Origin: JBFAPK01 sp040676675
Lineage (GTDB): Bacteria > Actinomycetota > Actinomycetes > Mycobacteriales > Micromonosporaceae
Reading direction: 5' to 3'
DNA length: 64,000 nt
NCBI RefSeq assembly: GCF_040676675.1
Contig: NZ_JBFAPK010000011.1
Span: 124,001-188,000 of the forward strand
A model generated the notes under the pieces. That model had not been told where the DNA came from, ran no database searches, and saw nothing but the letters and a program-made list of their open reading frames with translations. Shown piece by piece: positions 41,888-51,032 of the stretch (within the stretch, counting starts at the first letter, position 1; the number at the start of each line of letters is the position of its first letter). Made by a program: the position numbers and the translations under genes.

Positions 41888-43281
41888 GCGTCCACCCCCG
41901 GCGACGGCAGCCCGGCCAGCCGGAGCAGCAGCTCCTTGACCTCGGTGGCGGCGAAGCGGTCGCGCGCGGCGGCCGGGTCGGAGCAGAGCAGCACGGGCCC
42001 GTCGGCCGGGTCGTCCGGCAGCCGGCCGTGCGAGCCGCGTACCGCCCGGGCGCCCGCGTCCAGCCCCACCACGTCCATCAGGTACCGCATGCCGAGTTTC
42101 TTGCGGGCCAGCGCCAACCCGGCCCGGCGCTTGGCGGCGCCGGGGGCGGCCGGGTCGAAGAAGAGCTCCGCCGGGTCGTACCCGGGTTTGCGGTGGATCT
42201 CCACGAGCCGGGCGAAGTCCGGGGCTGCGTCGTCGTCGAGCCAGTAGTAGTACGTGAACCAGGCGTCCGGCTCGGCGACCAGCACCAGCTCGCCGGCGCG
42301 CTCGTGGTCCAGCCCGTGCTCGGCCTTGCCGGCCGCGTCCAGCACCCGCGCCACCCCCGGCAGCCCGGCGCAGAGCTTCGTCACCGCCGGCAGGTCGGCC
42401 GGGTCCCGTACGTAGACGTGCGCCACCTGGTGGTCGGCGACCGCGAACGCCCGGGAGGTCCACGGGTCGAGGTACTCCATGCCGTCCTGGGTGTAGACCC
42501 GCAGCAGCCCTTCGGCGCGCAGCAGCCGGTTGACGTCGACCGGCCGGGACGCGTCGGTGATGCCGTACTCGGAGAGCGCCACCACGGTCGTGCCGCGCGC
42601 CGCCGCCGCGTCCAGCAGCGGGCCGAGCACCTGGTCGACGGCCTTGGCCGCGACCACCGCCTCCAGCGAGCCGGGGCCGTGCCGTTGCAGGTCGTAGTCG
42701 AGGTGCGGGACGTAGACCAGGGTCAGGTCCGGGTCGTGGTCGGCCATGACCTGTTCGGCGGCCCGGCAGATCCAGCGCGACGACGGGATGCCCGCCCCGG
42801 GCCCCCAGTACGTGAAGAGCGGGAAGTCGCCCAGCCGCCCGGTCAGCTCGTCGTGCAGCTCCGGCGGGTCGGTGTAGCAGTCCGGCTCCTTGCGCCCGTC
42901 GGCGTAGTAGATCGGGCGGGGCGTCACCGTCCAGTTCACGTCGGCGCCCATCGCGTACCACCAGCAGACGTTGGCCACGGTGTAACCGGGGGCCGCCCGG
43001 CGGGCCGCGTGCCACAACTTGTCGCCGCCGACCAGCGCGTTGTGCTGTCGCCAGAGGAAGACCTCGCCGAGGTCGCGGAAGTACCACCCGTTGCCGACGA
43101 TCCCGTGTTCGGCCGGGAGCGCCCCGGTCAGGAAGGTGGACTGCACCGAGCAGGTCACCGCCGGCAGGACCGTACCGAGTTCGGCCGAGAAGCCCGCCTC
43201 GGCGACGGCCCGCAGCCGGGGCATGTGGGCCAGCAGTCGGGGCGTCAGCCCCACCACGTCGAGCACCAGCAGCTTGTTCAT
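41884..43281 (-). CDS. Alkaline-phosphatase-superfamily phosphodiesterase (EboF-like)
   Basis: The 465-aa protein opens LLVLDVVGLTPRLL, a variant of the metal-binding first motif. It then has LPAVTCSVQSTFLTGALPAEHGIVGNGW with the nucleophile Thr, LVYVPHLDYDLQRHGP and TVVALSEYGITD. These are the nucleotide pyrophosphatase/phosphodiesterase motifs. In Ebo operons a protein of this type accompanies EboE, TatD and EboA. I start it at the ATG at 43281, which overlaps the upstream stop by four bases. The substrate is unknown, possibly a prenyl-phosphate conjugate. Confidence 0.85.
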   Translation of the reverse strand: MNKLLVLDVVGLTPRLLAHMPRLRAVAEAGFSAELGTVLPAVTCSVQSTFLTGALPAEHGIVGNGWYFRDLGEVFLWRQHNALVGGDKLWHAARRAAPGYTVANVCWWYAMGADVNWTVTPRPIYYADGRKEPDCYTDPPELHDELTGRLGDFPLFTYWGPGAGIPSSRWICRAAEQVMADHDPDLTLVYVPHLDYDLQRHGPGSLEAVVAAKAVDQVLGPLLDAAAARGTTVVALSEYGITDASRPVDVNRLLRAEGLLRVYTQDGMEYLDPWTSRAFAVADHQVAHVYVRDPADLPAVTKLCAGLPGVARVLDAAGKAEHGLDHERAGELVLVAEPDAWFTYYYWLDDDAAPDFARLVEIHRKPGYDPAELFFDPAAPGAAKRRAGLALARKKLGMRYLMDVVGLDAGARAVRGSHGRLPDDPADGPVLLCSDPAAARDRFAATEVKELLLRLAGLPSPGVDA

Positions 43282-44486
43282 GCCCGCACCGCCCGCGTCC
43301 GGCCGATCGTCCCCGGCCGCGCGGCCAGCCCCAGCGCGACCAGTTCGTCCCGGGTGAAGGCCAGCTCGGCGGCGATGCCGGCGGCCAGTTCGTCCGGTGT
43401 GCCCGGGCGCCGGGCCGGTGGCAGGACCCCCCAGGTGTACGTCTCCACGTCGAGGTGGTCGCAGCCGGCGTCCGCGCCGCCGAGCAGCTCGGCCAGCGCC
43501 GCCCGCAGCACCGGTACGGTCGAGGTGAGCGGCGGTTCGGGCGCCGCGTGCACGGGCACGTGGTAGTGCACCCGCCAGGCCCCGGCGAGCCCCGCCGCCA
43601 GGGCGAGGTCCAGGTCGTCGGCGCTGCGCCCCGGATCGGCCGGGTCGCCGGCCGGCCCGTCCACCTCGGCGCGGGTCTGGTGCAGGAAGCGCGGCTCGAC
43701 GTACCCGCGCAGCACCTCCTCGGCGGCGACCGGGTCGGCGGCCTGCAACGCGGCGGAGACCTGCACCTTCACCACCGGCAGCCCGGCCGCGCGCAGCCGG
43801 GCCAGCGCCGCCGCCGGCTCCTCCCAGGCGCAGGCCAGGTGCGCCAGGTCCAGGCAGATCCCGAGCCACTCCGGGTCTGCGGCGGTGAGCCGCTCGGCGG
43901 CCTGCGCGGTGGTTTCCACCACGCAGCCGGGCTCCGGCTCGAAGCCGACCCGCACCGTCCGGCCGCTGTCGCGGCGCAGCTCGGCCAGGCCGGCCGCGAG
44001 TTCGGCGAGGGCGCGGTCGCCGGCGGCGGCCCGCCGGGCGTCCCACGGCTCCCGCCAGGCCAGCGGCAGCGTGGAGATCGACCCGCGGGCCGCGTCGTCG
44101 GGGAGCAGGTCGACCAGGATCCGGGCCAGGTCGAGGGTGTAGTCGAGCCGCTCGCGCGTGGTCCAGTCCGGGTGGTACACGGCGTGCTTGACCACCGGCG
44201 CCTGGAACGACCGGTACGGGAAGCCGTTGAGCGTGACCACCTCCAGGCCCCGGGCGTCCAGCTCGGTACGGAGCCGCCGCCGCGCCTCGGGCCGCGCCGC
44301 CAGCTCGGCCGCGACCGGCGCGGCCAGCCACAACCCCAACCCGAGTACGTCGGAGTCGAGCCGGCGCCGGATCGGCACCGCGTACGCGTCGAGCTGCGCG
44401 AGCACCCCGTCGAGGTCCTCGGCCGGGTGCACGTTCGTGCAGTAGCTCAGGTGGACGGTCTGCCCGTCGGCATGCCGCAGTCGCAT
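43278..44486 (-). CDS. eboE: EboE-like sugar-phosphate isomerase/epimerase-fold protein
   Basis: The 402-aa TIM-barrel protein begins LRHADGQTVHLSYCTNVHPAEDL. It contains LEVVTLNGFPYRSFQ, VGFEPEPGCVVET, GICLDLAHLACAWE, VKVQVSAAL and HYHVPVHA, the pattern of EboE (metabolite traffic) proteins. Ebo proteins are needed in cyanobacteria for export or maturation of scytonemin precursor to the periplasm, and occur widely in other bacteria. Its ATG forms TGATG with the TatD-family stop and its TGA forms ATGA with the phosphodiesterase start, so it is in the middle of a coupled operon. Confidence 0.85.
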   Translation of the reverse strand: MRLRHADGQTVHLSYCTNVHPAEDLDGVLAQLDAYAVPIRRRLDSDVLGLGLWLAAPVAAELAARPEARRRLRTELDARGLEVVTLNGFPYRSFQAPVVKHAVYHPDWTTRERLDYTLDLARILVDLLPDDAARGSISTLPLAWREPWDARRAAAGDRALAELAAGLAELRRDSGRTVRVGFEPEPGCVVETTAQAAERLTAADPEWLGICLDLAHLACAWEEPAAALARLRAAGLPVVKVQVSAALQAADPVAAEEVLRGYVEPRFLHQTRAEVDGPAGDPADPGRSADDLDLALAAGLAGAWRVHYHVPVHAAPEPPLTSTVPVLRAALAELLGGADAGCDHLDVETYTWGVLPPARRPGTPDELAAGIAAELAFTRDELVALGLAARPGTIGRTRAVRA

Positions 44487-45337
44487 CAGCTGCCTCCCCG
44501 CAGGATCGAGTTGCCCTCGAAGGTCGGCGCGGCCCCGGCCGCCTCGGCGAGGTCGAGCCGGCCGGACTGGCCGTAGAACTCGACCGGGTTGCGCCACAGC
44601 ACCCGGTCCACCTCGTCGTCGTCGAAGCCGGCCGCGCGCATCGCGTCCCCGGTGGCCCGGGTCAGCAGCGGGTCCGAGCGTCCCCAGTCGGCCGCCGAGT
44701 TGACCAGCATCCGCTCGGTGCCGTACCGGCGCAGCAGCTCCACCATCCGGGGCGGGGACATCTTCGTCTCCGGGTAGATGGAGAAGCCGAGCCAGCAGCC
44801 GCTGTCGCGGACCAGCTCGACGGTGACCTCGTTCAGGTGGTCGACGAGCACCCGGCCCGGGTCGATGCCGGACTCGGCCACCACGGCCAGGGTCCGCTCG
44901 GTGCCCCGCGCCTTGTCCCGGTGCGGCGTGTGTACCAGCGCCGGCAGGTCGTGCTCGACCGCGAGCGCGAGCTGCGCGGCGAAGACCTCGTCCTCGGCCG
45001 GGGTCATCGAGTCGTACCCGATCTCGCCGACCGCGACCACGCCGTCCTTCTCCAGGTAGCGCGGCAGCTCCTTGAGCACGTCCCGGCAGCGCGGGTCGTT
45101 GGCCTCCTTCGGGTTCAGCGCGATGGTGGCGTGGTGGCGGATGCCGAACTGGCCCGCCCGGAACGGCTCCCAGCCGACCAGGGAGTCGAAGTAGTCGAGG
45201 AACGACCCCACGTTGGTGCGCGGCTGGCCGAGCCAGAACGCCGGCTCGACCAGGGCGCGTACGCCGGCGGCGGCCATCCGCTCGTAGTCGTCGGTGGTCC
45301 GTGAGGTCATGTGGATGTGCGGGTCGAAGATGCGCAT
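44486..45337 (-). CDS. TatD-family metal-dependent hydrolase (EboB-like)
   Basis: The 283-aa protein starts MRIFDPHIHMTSRTTDDYE, with the HxH metal ligands. Other metal residues are in VAVGEIGYDS, LPALVHTPHRDK, VLVDHLNEVT and LVNSAADWGRSD. TatD-family members hydrolyse phosphoester or amide bonds. An enzyme of this family is a standard Ebo operon member. TGATG overlaps at both ends tie it to EboA and EboE translation. Confidence 0.85.
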   Translation of the reverse strand: MRIFDPHIHMTSRTTDDYERMAAAGVRALVEPAFWLGQPRTNVGSFLDYFDSLVGWEPFRAGQFGIRHHATIALNPKEANDPRCRDVLKELPRYLEKDGVVAVGEIGYDSMTPAEDEVFAAQLALAVEHDLPALVHTPHRDKARGTERTLAVVAESGIDPGRVLVDHLNEVTVELVRDSGCWLGFSIYPETKMSPPRMVELLRRYGTERMLVNSAADWGRSDPLLTRATGDAMRAAGFDDDEVDRVLWRNPVEFYGQSGRLDLAEAAGAAPTFEGNSILRGGS

Positions 45338-45960
45338 CACGCCTCCTTGGCGGTACCGGTCGGGGCGCTGGTCAGCCGCTGTAACAGGGCGGTGGCGTCG
45401 GCGGGCAGCGCCCGGCCGGCGGCGCGGCGCTCCTCGTTCAGGCCGGCCAGCATGATCGCCAGTTCGGTGTCCGCCCGCTCGTCGAGGTCGTCCACGACGT
45501 CCAGCGGTACGCCCATGAAGACGCACTTGAGCACCGCCTGGCGCCAGGTCGCCGGGTCCAGGTGGCGGGCGGCCGGACCCAGCGCGGCGGCGACCAGGCG
45601 GGTGTCGTTGGTCCGGATCGCGTCGTGCAGCAGCGGTACCGCCTCCGCGCCGACCGGCAGCAACGGCAGGGCCCGCAGCACGGCCCGCTTCTCGGTCGCG
45701 TCGCCCTGCCGGTAGAGGGTCTCGGTCCACCCGGTCACCGCCGCGGCGGGCAGCGCCGCGAGCAGCAGTGCCCGCGCGGCCTCGTCGGCGGTCCAGCCGG
45801 CGGCGTCCGGCAGCGGGGCCCGGCCGCACCGGCGCCCGGCCGCGGCGAAGTACCGGCCGATCGCGGCGGGCTCGGCCGCGACGGCGCGCAGCGCCCCGTC
45901 CAGCCAGTCCCGGTCCGGTACGGCGGCCTCCAGTGCGGCCCGCAGTCGTTCGACGGTCAC
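45337..45960 (-). CDS. eboA: EboA-like protein
   Basis: The 207-aa all-helical protein has TEKRAVLRALPLLP, LLHDAIRTNDTRLVAAALGP and RQAVLKCVFMGVPLDVVDDLDER. This block (with KCVFxGxPL) is the hallmark of EboA-domain proteins. Its biochemical role is not known. The ATG overlaps the isomerase stop by four bases, and its stop shares a base with the TatD start. Confidence 0.85.
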   Translation of the reverse strand: MTVERLRAALEAAVPDRDWLDGALRAVAAEPAAIGRYFAAAGRRCGRAPLPDAAGWTADEAARALLLAALPAAAVTGWTETLYRQGDATEKRAVLRALPLLPVGAEAVPLLHDAIRTNDTRLVAAALGPAARHLDPATWRQAVLKCVFMGVPLDVVDDLDERADTELAIMLAGLNEERRAAGRALPADATALLQRLTSAPTGTAKEA

Positions 45961-46892
45961 GGCACCTCCCTTCCGCCGGTGGCCCCGGTGGGGGTCACCG
46001 GTCTGATCCCGGCCTGTTCGGCGGCGGTACGCAGGAAGTCGATCGAACGGGCGGCGACGGCCGGTGCGGCGTGCGAGTGCCGGGGCAGCTCGACCGCGAC
46101 CAGCCCGCGGTATCCGGCGTCGGCGAGCGCGCGCAGCACCGGCGGGAAGTCGATCTCGCCGGTGCCGAACTCCAGGTGCTCGTGCACGCCCCGCCGCATG
46201 TCGTCAATCTGTACGTTGACCAGGTGCGCGGCGACCTGCGCGACGCACTCGGGCACCGGCGCGGGCTCCAGGCACCGGCAGTGCCCGATGTCGAGGGTGA
46301 TGCCGAAGCCGGGCGGGTCGCCCAGGTCGCGCCGCAGCCGCCACCAGTCGGCGATCTCGGCCACCAGCATGCCCGGTTCCGGCTCGAAGCCGATCGGCAC
46401 GCCGGCCGCGTCGGCCGCGCGTACCACCTCGGCGCAGCCGGCCACCAGCCGGTCCCAGGCGGCGCCGGCGGGCAGCCCGCCCGGCCGGATCCCGGCCCAG
46501 CAGGAGACCGCCTCGGCGCCGAGGTCGGCGCCGATGGCGACGGCCCGGCGGAGGAAGTCGACGCGCCGGTCGCGGTCGTCGTCGAGCAGGGTCGGCGCGT
46601 GCTTGCGCCAGGGGTCGAGCAGGTAGCGCGCCCCGGTCTCGACCACCACGCCCAGCCCCAGCTCGGCGAGGCGCCGGCCGACCGCGGCGACGCGGCCGGC
46701 CAGCCCGGGGGCGTACGGGTCGAGGTGGTCGTGGTCCAGGGTCAGCGCGACCCCCTGGTAGCCCAGGTCCGCGATGATCGCCAGCGCGTCGTCGAGCCGG
46801 TGGTTGCCGAAGCCGTTGGTGCCGTACCCGAGGCGCGGCGGCACCACCTCCGGGGAGGCCGGGGCACCGCCGGCCGGTACTCCGGCGTTCAT
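45957..46892 (-). CDS. Sugar phosphate isomerase/epimerase in Ebo-like operon
   Basis: The 311-aa TIM-barrel protein contains RLGYGTNGFGNHRLDDALAI, LTLDHDHLDPY, VVVETGARYLLDPW, IGFEPEPGMLVAE, GITLDIGHCRCLE and LVNVQIDDMRRG, conserved metal and substrate residues of the family. It resembles EboE distantly, so the operon has two such folds. The ATG at 46892 overlaps the stop of a 43-codon ORF; GTG codons near 46847 after GGGGAGG are an alternative start. It may act on an inositol or keto-sugar made by the synthase at the operon head. Confidence 0.83.
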   Translation of the reverse strand: MNAGVPAGGAPASPEVVPPRLGYGTNGFGNHRLDDALAIIADLGYQGVALTLDHDHLDPYAPGLAGRVAAVGRRLAELGLGVVVETGARYLLDPWRKHAPTLLDDDRDRRVDFLRRAVAIGADLGAEAVSCWAGIRPGGLPAGAAWDRLVAGCAEVVRAADAAGVPIGFEPEPGMLVAEIADWWRLRRDLGDPPGFGITLDIGHCRCLEPAPVPECVAQVAAHLVNVQIDDMRRGVHEHLEFGTGEIDFPPVLRALADAGYRGLVAVELPRHSHAAPAVAARSIDFLRTAAEQAGIRPVTPTGATGGREVP

Positions 46893-47020
46893 CGGGCGCG
46901 CCGGGAGGTAGGTCGCGGTCCGGGCCGCCCCGGGCCCCGCGAGCGGGGCCCCTCGGAGCCGTGGCCCTGCCGGCCGGGGCCCCGCCGGTGCCGGCCGGAC
47001 GAGCGTTGCCGGCCGCTCAT
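46889..47020 (-). CDS. 43-aa Arg/Gly-rich ORF in the Ebo-like operon
   Basis: The ATG at 47020 overlaps the UbiA stop in ATGA, and the TGA overlaps the isomerase ATG in ATGA, so it exactly fills the gap. The peptide starts MSGRQRSSGRHRRGPGRQ and has a net positive charge of more than +12, with no acidic stretch. It may be an RNA- or membrane-binding peptide, or a relay ORF that keeps ribosomes on the mRNA. No homologue is known to me. Confidence 0.5.
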   Translation of the reverse strand: MSGRQRSSGRHRRGPGRQGHGSEGPRSRGPGRPGPRPTSRRAR

Positions 47021-47877
47021 GTCGGCGACACCTTCCGCGCCAGCCGCCGGCCGAGCGGCGCGGCGGCGGCCACGGCGAGCCCCAGCAGCCCGGCTCCGGT
47101 ACGGGCCACCAGCGCGCCCTGCAACGCCGGCAGGCCGGTGATCCCGGCGCCGACGGCGGCCCGGATCCGGGGCGCCGTCGGCTCGGCCGCGGCCCGGACC
47201 TGGGCGGCGCCGTACTGCGCGGTGTACCAGCCGGCGAGCGCGCCGGGGAGCAGCCCGCGCCAGCCCGGGCGGCGGTGGCCGGTCGCGGCGACGGCGGCGA
47301 CGGCCGCGGTACCGGCGAGGGTCGTCGCCGGCAGGCTCCACCGCGCGCCCTGCATCTCGCGCTGGGAGAGCGCGGTGACCGTGTACGTGTGCGCGGCGAC
47401 CGTGGCCGCCGCCGGCAGCGCCCGCAGCGGCCGGCCGGTGCTCGCGCCGAGCAGCACGTTCAGCCCCCGGCAGAGCGCCATCACCGCCGGCCCGGCCGGG
47501 GTGTTCTTGGCGCCCAGGTCGTACGCCCAGACCGCGCCGGCCAGCGAGGCCGCCGCGACCAGGGACCTGCGTCCGCCGGTGTACCCGGCGATCGCGAGCC
47601 CGGCGGCGGTGAGCCCGGCCGAGATTCCCAGCGCGGCGGTCGGCGAGACCCGGCCGCTCGGGATCGGCCGGCCCGGCCGCTCTTCGGCGTCGATGTGCCG
47701 GTCGGCCCAGTCGTTGGCGGCCATGCCCGACCAGTAGAGCAGCACGGAGGCGCCGGCCAGTCCGGGGCTGCGCCGGTCCAGCCGTCCGGCGGCGGCCGCG
47801 CCGGCGAGCACGTCGCCCGGCACGGAGAGCGCGGCCGGGGCGCGGACCAGCTCGGCCACGTCAGCCAGCGACGCCAC
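47017..47877 (-). CDS. UbiA-family prenyltransferase (EboC-like, SCO3242 type)
   Basis: The 286-aa membrane protein has the first Asp-rich motif NDWADRHIDAEERPGRPIPSG (NDxxDxxxD) near residue 55. The second conserved region is AVWAYDLGAKNTPAG. About eight hydrophobic helices are present. UbiA enzymes transfer prenyl chains to aromatic or other acceptors in the membrane. Its start overlaps the end of the inositol phosphate synthase gene by 17 bases. A polyprenyl synthase and an inositol phosphate synthase in the same operon suggest donor and acceptor are both made locally (inference). Confidence 0.85.
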   Translation of the reverse strand: MASLADVAELVRAPAALSVPGDVLAGAAAAGRLDRRSPGLAGASVLLYWSGMAANDWADRHIDAEERPGRPIPSGRVSPTAALGISAGLTAAGLAIAGYTGGRRSLVAAASLAGAVWAYDLGAKNTPAGPAVMALCRGLNVLLGASTGRPLRALPAAATVAAHTYTVTALSQREMQGARWSLPATTLAGTAAVAAVAATGHRRPGWRGLLPGALAGWYTAQYGAAQVRAAAEPTAPRIRAAVGAGITGLPALQGALVARTGAGLLGLAVAAAAPLGRRLARKVSPT

Positions 47878-49102
47878 GGCGGTCCCCCTCGTCGCCGGCG
47901 GTCCCCTCGGTGCCGGCTCTCGCCTCGCCTGCGGTCCCCTCGGCGCCGGCCGTCTCGGCGCCGATGCCGGCGTCGAGCCCGCGGACGAAGCCGACCAGCT
48001 CGGCCCACTGCTCGGCCAGCGCGTGCGGGCCGGACCCGAGCGGGTCCTTGAAGAAGAAGGCCAGCTCGACCAGGGGCCCGGTACGCCCGGCGGCGTGCGC
48101 GGCCGCCGTGAGGCGGGCGAGGTCGAGCACGAGCGGCGCGGCCAGCGCCGAGTCGCAGCCGTGCCAGCTGAACTCCATCCGCATCGAGGTACCGAGGAAA
48201 CCGGAGAAGGTGACCAGGTCCCAGGCGGTCTTGAAGTCCCCGATGTCGTCCACGTACTCGATGCGGGTGTTGCCCTGCGGGACGTACCCGAGCGTCTCGC
48301 CGAGCACGCGCTGCTTGCTGGCCGCCTTGGCGGCGTTCGCGGCGGGCTCGGCCAGGTTCGCGCCGTCGCCGCCGCCGAGCAGGTTGACCCCGGACCAGGT
48401 GCGCACCCGCAGGTGACGCATCGCGAACATCGGCGCCAGCACCGACTTGACCAGCGTCTCGCCGGTCTTGCCGTCGTGCCCGGCGTACGGCAGCCCCCGC
48501 CGCCGGGCCAGCTCGGCCAGCGCCGGCAGCCGGGTACCGGTCGACGGGGTGAAGTCCACGTACGCGCAGCCCGCGACGAAGGCCGCGTACGCGTACGCGG
48601 CGCTGGGCGGCAGCACGGCCGCCTCGGTACGCAGCGCCGCCTCCAGCGCGGCCAGGTCGGCGTGGGCCGGGTGCGGTGGCGGCGCGGGCTCGGTGGACGA
48701 GACGTTGACCACCACCACCCGGTCCAGGTCGTGCCGCCGGCGGAACCGGTCCAGGTCGGCCGTGATGGCGGCGACGGCGTCGGCCTGGCGCTCGGCGGTC
48801 GGCGCCGGTCTGATCTCCTCCTCGACCGCGGCCAGCTCGTCGTGGAGCGTCGCCACCAGCCGGCCGGGCAGCACCCCGGCGTCGGCGAGCGCCTCGGCCT
48901 TCTTGGCCAGCGGGGTGAGCGCCACGTCGTGCCCGCCGAAGACGAGGTCGGCGAAGCCGGGCAGGCGCGGGGTGCGCAGCGCCGGCAGCTCTGTCACACA
49001 GCCGGTCGGATCGGCGAGCCCGGCCCGCAGGGCCAGGGCCCCGACGGTGCTGGTGACCGCGACCGAACCGCGCGCGCCGACCAGCCAGATACCCGTACGC
49101 AT
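47861..49102 (-). CDS. Inositol-3-phosphate synthase
   Basis: The 413-aa protein starts at the ATG at 49102 with GGAAGGAG upstream. It contains the N-terminal NAD motif GIWLVGARGSVAVTS and the family motifs VVVVNVSSTEP, FVAGCAYVDFTPS, AGHDGKTGETLVKSVLAPMF, TWSGVNLLGGGDG and WHGCDSALAAPLVLDLARL. It converts glucose 6-phosphate to inositol 3-phosphate. The C-terminal tail is extended by an acidic, repetitive Glu/Gly/Thr stretch. As first gene of the Ebo-like operon it is not the usual mycothiol/PI housekeeping context. Confidence 0.88.
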   Translation of the reverse strand: MRTGIWLVGARGSVAVTSTVGALALRAGLADPTGCVTELPALRTPRLPGFADLVFGGHDVALTPLAKKAEALADAGVLPGRLVATLHDELAAVEEEIRPAPTAERQADAVAAITADLDRFRRRHDLDRVVVVNVSSTEPAPPPHPAHADLAALEAALRTEAAVLPPSAAYAYAAFVAGCAYVDFTPSTGTRLPALAELARRRGLPYAGHDGKTGETLVKSVLAPMFAMRHLRVRTWSGVNLLGGGDGANLAEPAANAAKAASKQRVLGETLGYVPQGNTRIEYVDDIGDFKTAWDLVTFSGFLGTSMRMEFSWHGCDSALAAPLVLDLARLTAAAHAAGRTGPLVELAFFFKDPLGSGPHALAEQWAELVGFVRGLDAGIGAETAGAEGTAGEARAGTEGTAGDEGDRRGVAG

Positions 49103-49799
49103 TCCGGGCTCCTTCCGTGCAGGAAGACTGCTTAGCAAGATTTAAATAGACGAATGATCCGATCGGAAGGGTTGGTGCGGGATTGAGGAAGTTGGTTGGG
49201 TAAAGGGCCCCGTCCGCCCCGACCGTCGCGGGATGGCACCCCGGGTGACCTCGCCGGAGTCGGCGGCAACGGCGTGGTCATCCGGTCCCGCTCCGGTGCG
49301 GGGCGGACGGGGCTGGCAGGCAAGGTCGGTCGGCGTCGCGACCTTGCCTCCCCCGCTTTGCGGCCGGCTGGACCGACGGCGTCGGTCCGCACGGCGGTCC
49401 AGCCGGAGTCTGCGCACATCCGCTCGGATGTGGTGGTGGTCGGGCCCGCCCGTCGGGCGGGCGTTTGCTGGTGGCGGGCGGTTGCGGCGGTGCGGGTCCG
49501 GTGTCCGGTACGGCCGGGGAATCCCGGTCCGGCCGTACCGGACGACCGCGTTACCTCCGGGCGGCCCCGGGACCGTGGCACGGCCCGGTGCTGCCCGCCC
49601 CTCCGGGCCGACCTACCGTCGCGCGGGGCGCAACCGCGCGGCGGTTCCTCGCCGGTCGGTGTCCGGGGGAGCCTGTCGGGCGGGGAGTCGCCGGTGCGGC
49701 GCGACCCCGCGGGTGGATGGTCTCGTGGGTGGCTGGTTCGGGTGGTGGGACGGTCCGCCGGCCGGTCGCCGGTGGCGGCGGCCGGGGCACCGGGTCGGG
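49103..49799. other. 697-base intergenic region
   Basis: Next to the operon start it has an AT-rich stretch (49131-49150, including the 8-bp palindrome ATTTAAAT) that is the likely promoter. The rest is GC-rich with long but unconvincing ORFs on both strands. I see no gene. Confidence 0.55.
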
Positions 49800-51017
49800 T
49801 TACGCGGCGATCGTCGCCAGGGCCGGCTCGACCTCCGTCCAGGACGAGCCGGCCTCCGCCGAGCGCGCCACGGCGTCCAGCACGAGCTGGACCTGCAACG
49901 CCTCGGTGAAGGACGGGCTCGGGTCGGCACCGGTGGCGATCGCCTCGATGAAGTCGCGCATCTCGTGCGTGAAGGAGTGCTCGTAGCCGATGATGTGCCC
50001 CGGCGGCCACCACGCCGCCAGGTACGGGTGCTCCGGCTCGGTCACCAGGATCCGCTTGAAGCCCTGCTCGGTGGTGGGGCCCGTGGCCTCGTAGAACTCC
50101 AGCTCGTTGAGGCGTTCCAGGTCGAACACCACCGAACCGAGCGAGCCGTTGATCTCGACCCGCAGCGCGTTCTTGCGTCCGGTCGCGAAGCGGGTCGCCT
50201 CGTACGTGCCGAGCGCGCCGCCGTCGAGCCGGGCGACGAAGACCGCCGCGTCGTCGACGGTCACCGGGCCGGTGGGTACGGCGTCGGCCGAGCCGTTGCC
50301 GGCGGAGGCGGCCAGGCCGCTGGACTCCGCCGACAGCGGGCGCTCCTTCACGAACGTCTCGGTGACCGCGCTGACGCCGGTGATGCGCTGCCCGGTCACG
50401 TACTGGGTGAGGTCGACGATGTGGGCGCCGATGTCGCCCAGCGCGCCGGAGCCCGCTCTGTCCTTCTGTAGCCGCCAGACCAGCGGGAACTGGGGGTCGA
50501 CGATCCAGTCCTGCAGGTACGCGGCGCGGACGTGCCGGATCACGCCGAGCCGGCCGGAGGCGACCAGCTCGCGCATGAGGGTGACCGCGGGGACCCGGCG
50601 GTAGTTGAACCCGCACATCGCCCGTACGCCCGCCGCCTGGGCCGTGGCCGCCGCGGCGACCATGGCCCGAGCCTCCTCGACCGTGTTGGCCAGCGGCTTC
50701 TCGCACAGCACGTGCTTGCCCGCCGCCAGCGCCGCGATCGTGATCTCGGCGTGGCTGTCGCCCGGGGTACAGACGTCGATCACGTCGATGTCGTCCCGGT
50801 TGACGACCTCACGCCAGTCGGTGGCGTACTCGTCCCAGCCGAGCCGGCCGGCGGCGTCGGCCACCTTCGACTCGTCGCGGCCGCAGATCACGGCCATCCG
50901 GGCCCGCGCCGGCAGGTCGTACACGCGGTTCACGGTGCGCCACGCCTGCGAGTGCGCGGCCCCCATGAACGCGTAGCCGACCAGGCCGACGCGTAGCTCC
51001 TTCTCTACAGTGGACAC
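49800..51017 (-). CDS. Gfo/Idh/MocA family sugar dehydrogenase
   Basis: The 405-aa protein has RVGLVGYAFMGAAHSQAW (NAD motif with GxxxxxH), VLCEKPLANT with the catalytic-site Lys, MCGFNYRRVPA, and GALGDIGAHIVDLTQYVTG with the conserved His. It should oxidise a sugar or inositol, perhaps at C3, after import. It follows the binding-protein gene by 15 bases, so it is the last gene of the sugar ABC operon. This makes it a natural partner for the isomerase and keto-glycoside hydrolase at 33-37 kb. Confidence 0.9.
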   Translation of the reverse strand: MSTVEKELRVGLVGYAFMGAAHSQAWRTVNRVYDLPARARMAVICGRDESKVADAAGRLGWDEYATDWREVVNRDDIDVIDVCTPGDSHAEITIAALAAGKHVLCEKPLANTVEEARAMVAAAATAQAAGVRAMCGFNYRRVPAVTLMRELVASGRLGVIRHVRAAYLQDWIVDPQFPLVWRLQKDRAGSGALGDIGAHIVDLTQYVTGQRITGVSAVTETFVKERPLSAESSGLAASAGNGSADAVPTGPVTVDDAAVFVARLDGGALGTYEATRFATGRKNALRVEINGSLGSVVFDLERLNELEFYEATGPTTEQGFKRILVTEPEHPYLAAWWPPGHIIGYEHSFTHEMRDFIEAIATGADPSPSFTEALQVQLVLDAVARSAEAGSSWTEVEPALATIAA

Positions 51018-51032
51018 AGCTGGTTACTCCGT

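Noticed and set aside
49196..49799. Long ORFs in the intergenic region before the Gfo/Idh gene stop
   Set aside because: Low-complexity Arg/Gly/Pro translations in several frames with no motif or ribosome-binding site.
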